Positions 5,132 through 5,792 of a stretch of 5,792 nucleotides of DNA are shown in pieces. Position 1 is the first letter of the stretch. Each line of letters starts with the position of its first letter. The notes beneath the pieces are model-generated. The model was not told the origin of the DNA. It searched no databases and saw only the letters and a program-made list of their open reading frames with translations. Source of the stretch: Ruminococcaceae bacterium UBA866 (GTDB lineage: Bacteria; Bacillota; Clostridia; Oscillospirales; Ruminococcaceae); the NCBI GenBank assembly GCA_002295325.1, contig DBGA01000066.1, positions 14,171 to 19,962 on the forward strand. Direction: 5' to 3'. Position numbers and translations under genes: made by a program.

Positions 5132-5792
5132 GTGAAAAAAACATTTTCTTTTTCTCTTTGGCAATTGCTTGCTATCTCCTTGTTCACAGTAATTATTATA
5201 GTAAGTTTAATTACCGGTATGCTTGCAAACAGTGACAGGGCGGTAGGGGCTGAATCAAGCCAAGTGAAATCACCAACAGATGGTTTGGGTTGGAAAGAGA
5301 ACTCAGACAACAAGGTTAAGCTCCAATGGTATGTAAATTTTTCATGGTTTATAACCAAATGGGGCGATGACCCAGTTTCAAGAAAAATTACCGAGCTTAC
5401 CGGTATCGATGTTGAATATGTTGTACCAAGAGGAAATGAAATCGAAAGAATAAGTAGCATGATAGCCGCAGATAGCTTGCCCGATTTACTTACGATAGGC
5501 CGTTGGGATAGTGCTATAAATGAAATGATTGCTTTAGATATGCTTGCTCCGCTTAATAAGTTAGCCCAAGAGTATGACTTATATTTTTTTGATGTAGCTT
5601 CTCCCGAAAGACTTAGGTGGTTTACAAAAGAGGACGGGAATGTCTATGGATACCCTAATGCATCTTTTACTCCAAGCAGCTACGAAAGCACCACAGAGAG
5701 CAACCAGACCTTTCTTGTGAGAAAGGATATTTATGAAGCTATTGGCAGCCCAGATATGAGCACCCCCGATGGATTTCTTAATGCACTATCTG
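5132..5792 (+). CDS. Second LplA-type solute-binding protein, no lipobox (partial, runs off right edge)
   Basis: The first 220 residues are present. They align along their length with the binding protein encoded just upstream: KLQWYVNFSWF against TIEWYINESWF, LPDLLTIG from L116 against LPDLVTLG, V-Y-G-Y-P against T-Y-G-Y-P, and 20 of 23 identical residues in the TFLVRKDIY...GSPDM block at 193-215. It is therefore a paralogue and should bind a related substrate outside the cell. The N terminus differs: KK, then a long hydrophobic segment (residues 9-32) with no cysteine in the visible part, so it is not a lipoprotein. It is either an N-terminal membrane anchor or a signal peptide cut by signal peptidase I; V-G-A at 38-40 is one possible site. 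GTG 5132 is preceded by GGGGTG (5117-5122) at 9 nt; an in-frame GTG at 5120 has no ribosome site. Confidence 0.88.
   Translation, partial: MKKTFSFSLWQLLAISLFTVIIIVSLITGMLANSDRAVGAESSQVKSPTDGLGWKENSDNKVKLQWYVNFSWFITKWGDDPVSRKITELTGIDVEYVVPRGNEIERISSMIAADSLPDLLTIGRWDSAINEMIALDMLAPLNKLAQEYDLYFFDVASPERLRWFTKEDGNVYGYPNASFTPSSYESTTESNQTFLVRKDIYEAIGSPDMSTPDGFLNALS

Overview
The window looks like chromosomal DNA from a low-GC Gram-positive bacterium, most likely of the Clostridia or a related Firmicutes group. The evidence is the AT-rich sequence, strong purine-rich Shine-Dalgarno sites, frequent GTG/TTG starts, short hairpin terminators with U tracts, consensus sigma-A-type promoters, and a DegV-family gene beside an Lpl-type sugar ABC transporter cluster that encodes no ATPase. 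Genus cannot be read from the sequence.

Left part (1-1115): the 5' end of a DegV-family (fatty-acid-binding) gene runs leftward off the edge from its own near-consensus promoter. Facing away from it is a very compact tRNA-Pro(GGG) unit made of promoter, tRNA with encoded CCA, and an immediate intrinsic terminator. Next come a small four-helix membrane protein of unknown function and a strong hairpin with a C(UUCG)G tetraloop that closes this part.

Middle part (1116-4928): after an intergenic region with a good promoter and repeated TAAACAA motifs comes an import operon. It encodes an LplB-type permease (GTG start), an LplC-type permease (TTG start) and a large LplA-type solute-binding lipoprotein (ATG start). 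The permeases should form a heterodimeric membrane channel and the lipoprotein should deliver an oligosaccharide-like substrate. No ATP-binding subunit is visible, so energy probably comes from a shared ATPase of the MsmX type encoded elsewhere.

Right part (4929-5792): a 14-bp perfect hairpin follows the binding-protein gene. After it come a short repeat region with a 16-bp period, a promoter whose -35 overlaps an inverted repeat, and the 5' two-fifths or so of a second LplA-type binding protein running off the edge. This second protein is clearly a paralogue of the first but has a hydrophobic N-terminal segment without a lipobox. No previously undescribed system is evident. The points most worth a second look are the duplicated, differently anchored binding protein and the regulatory DNA between the two copies.
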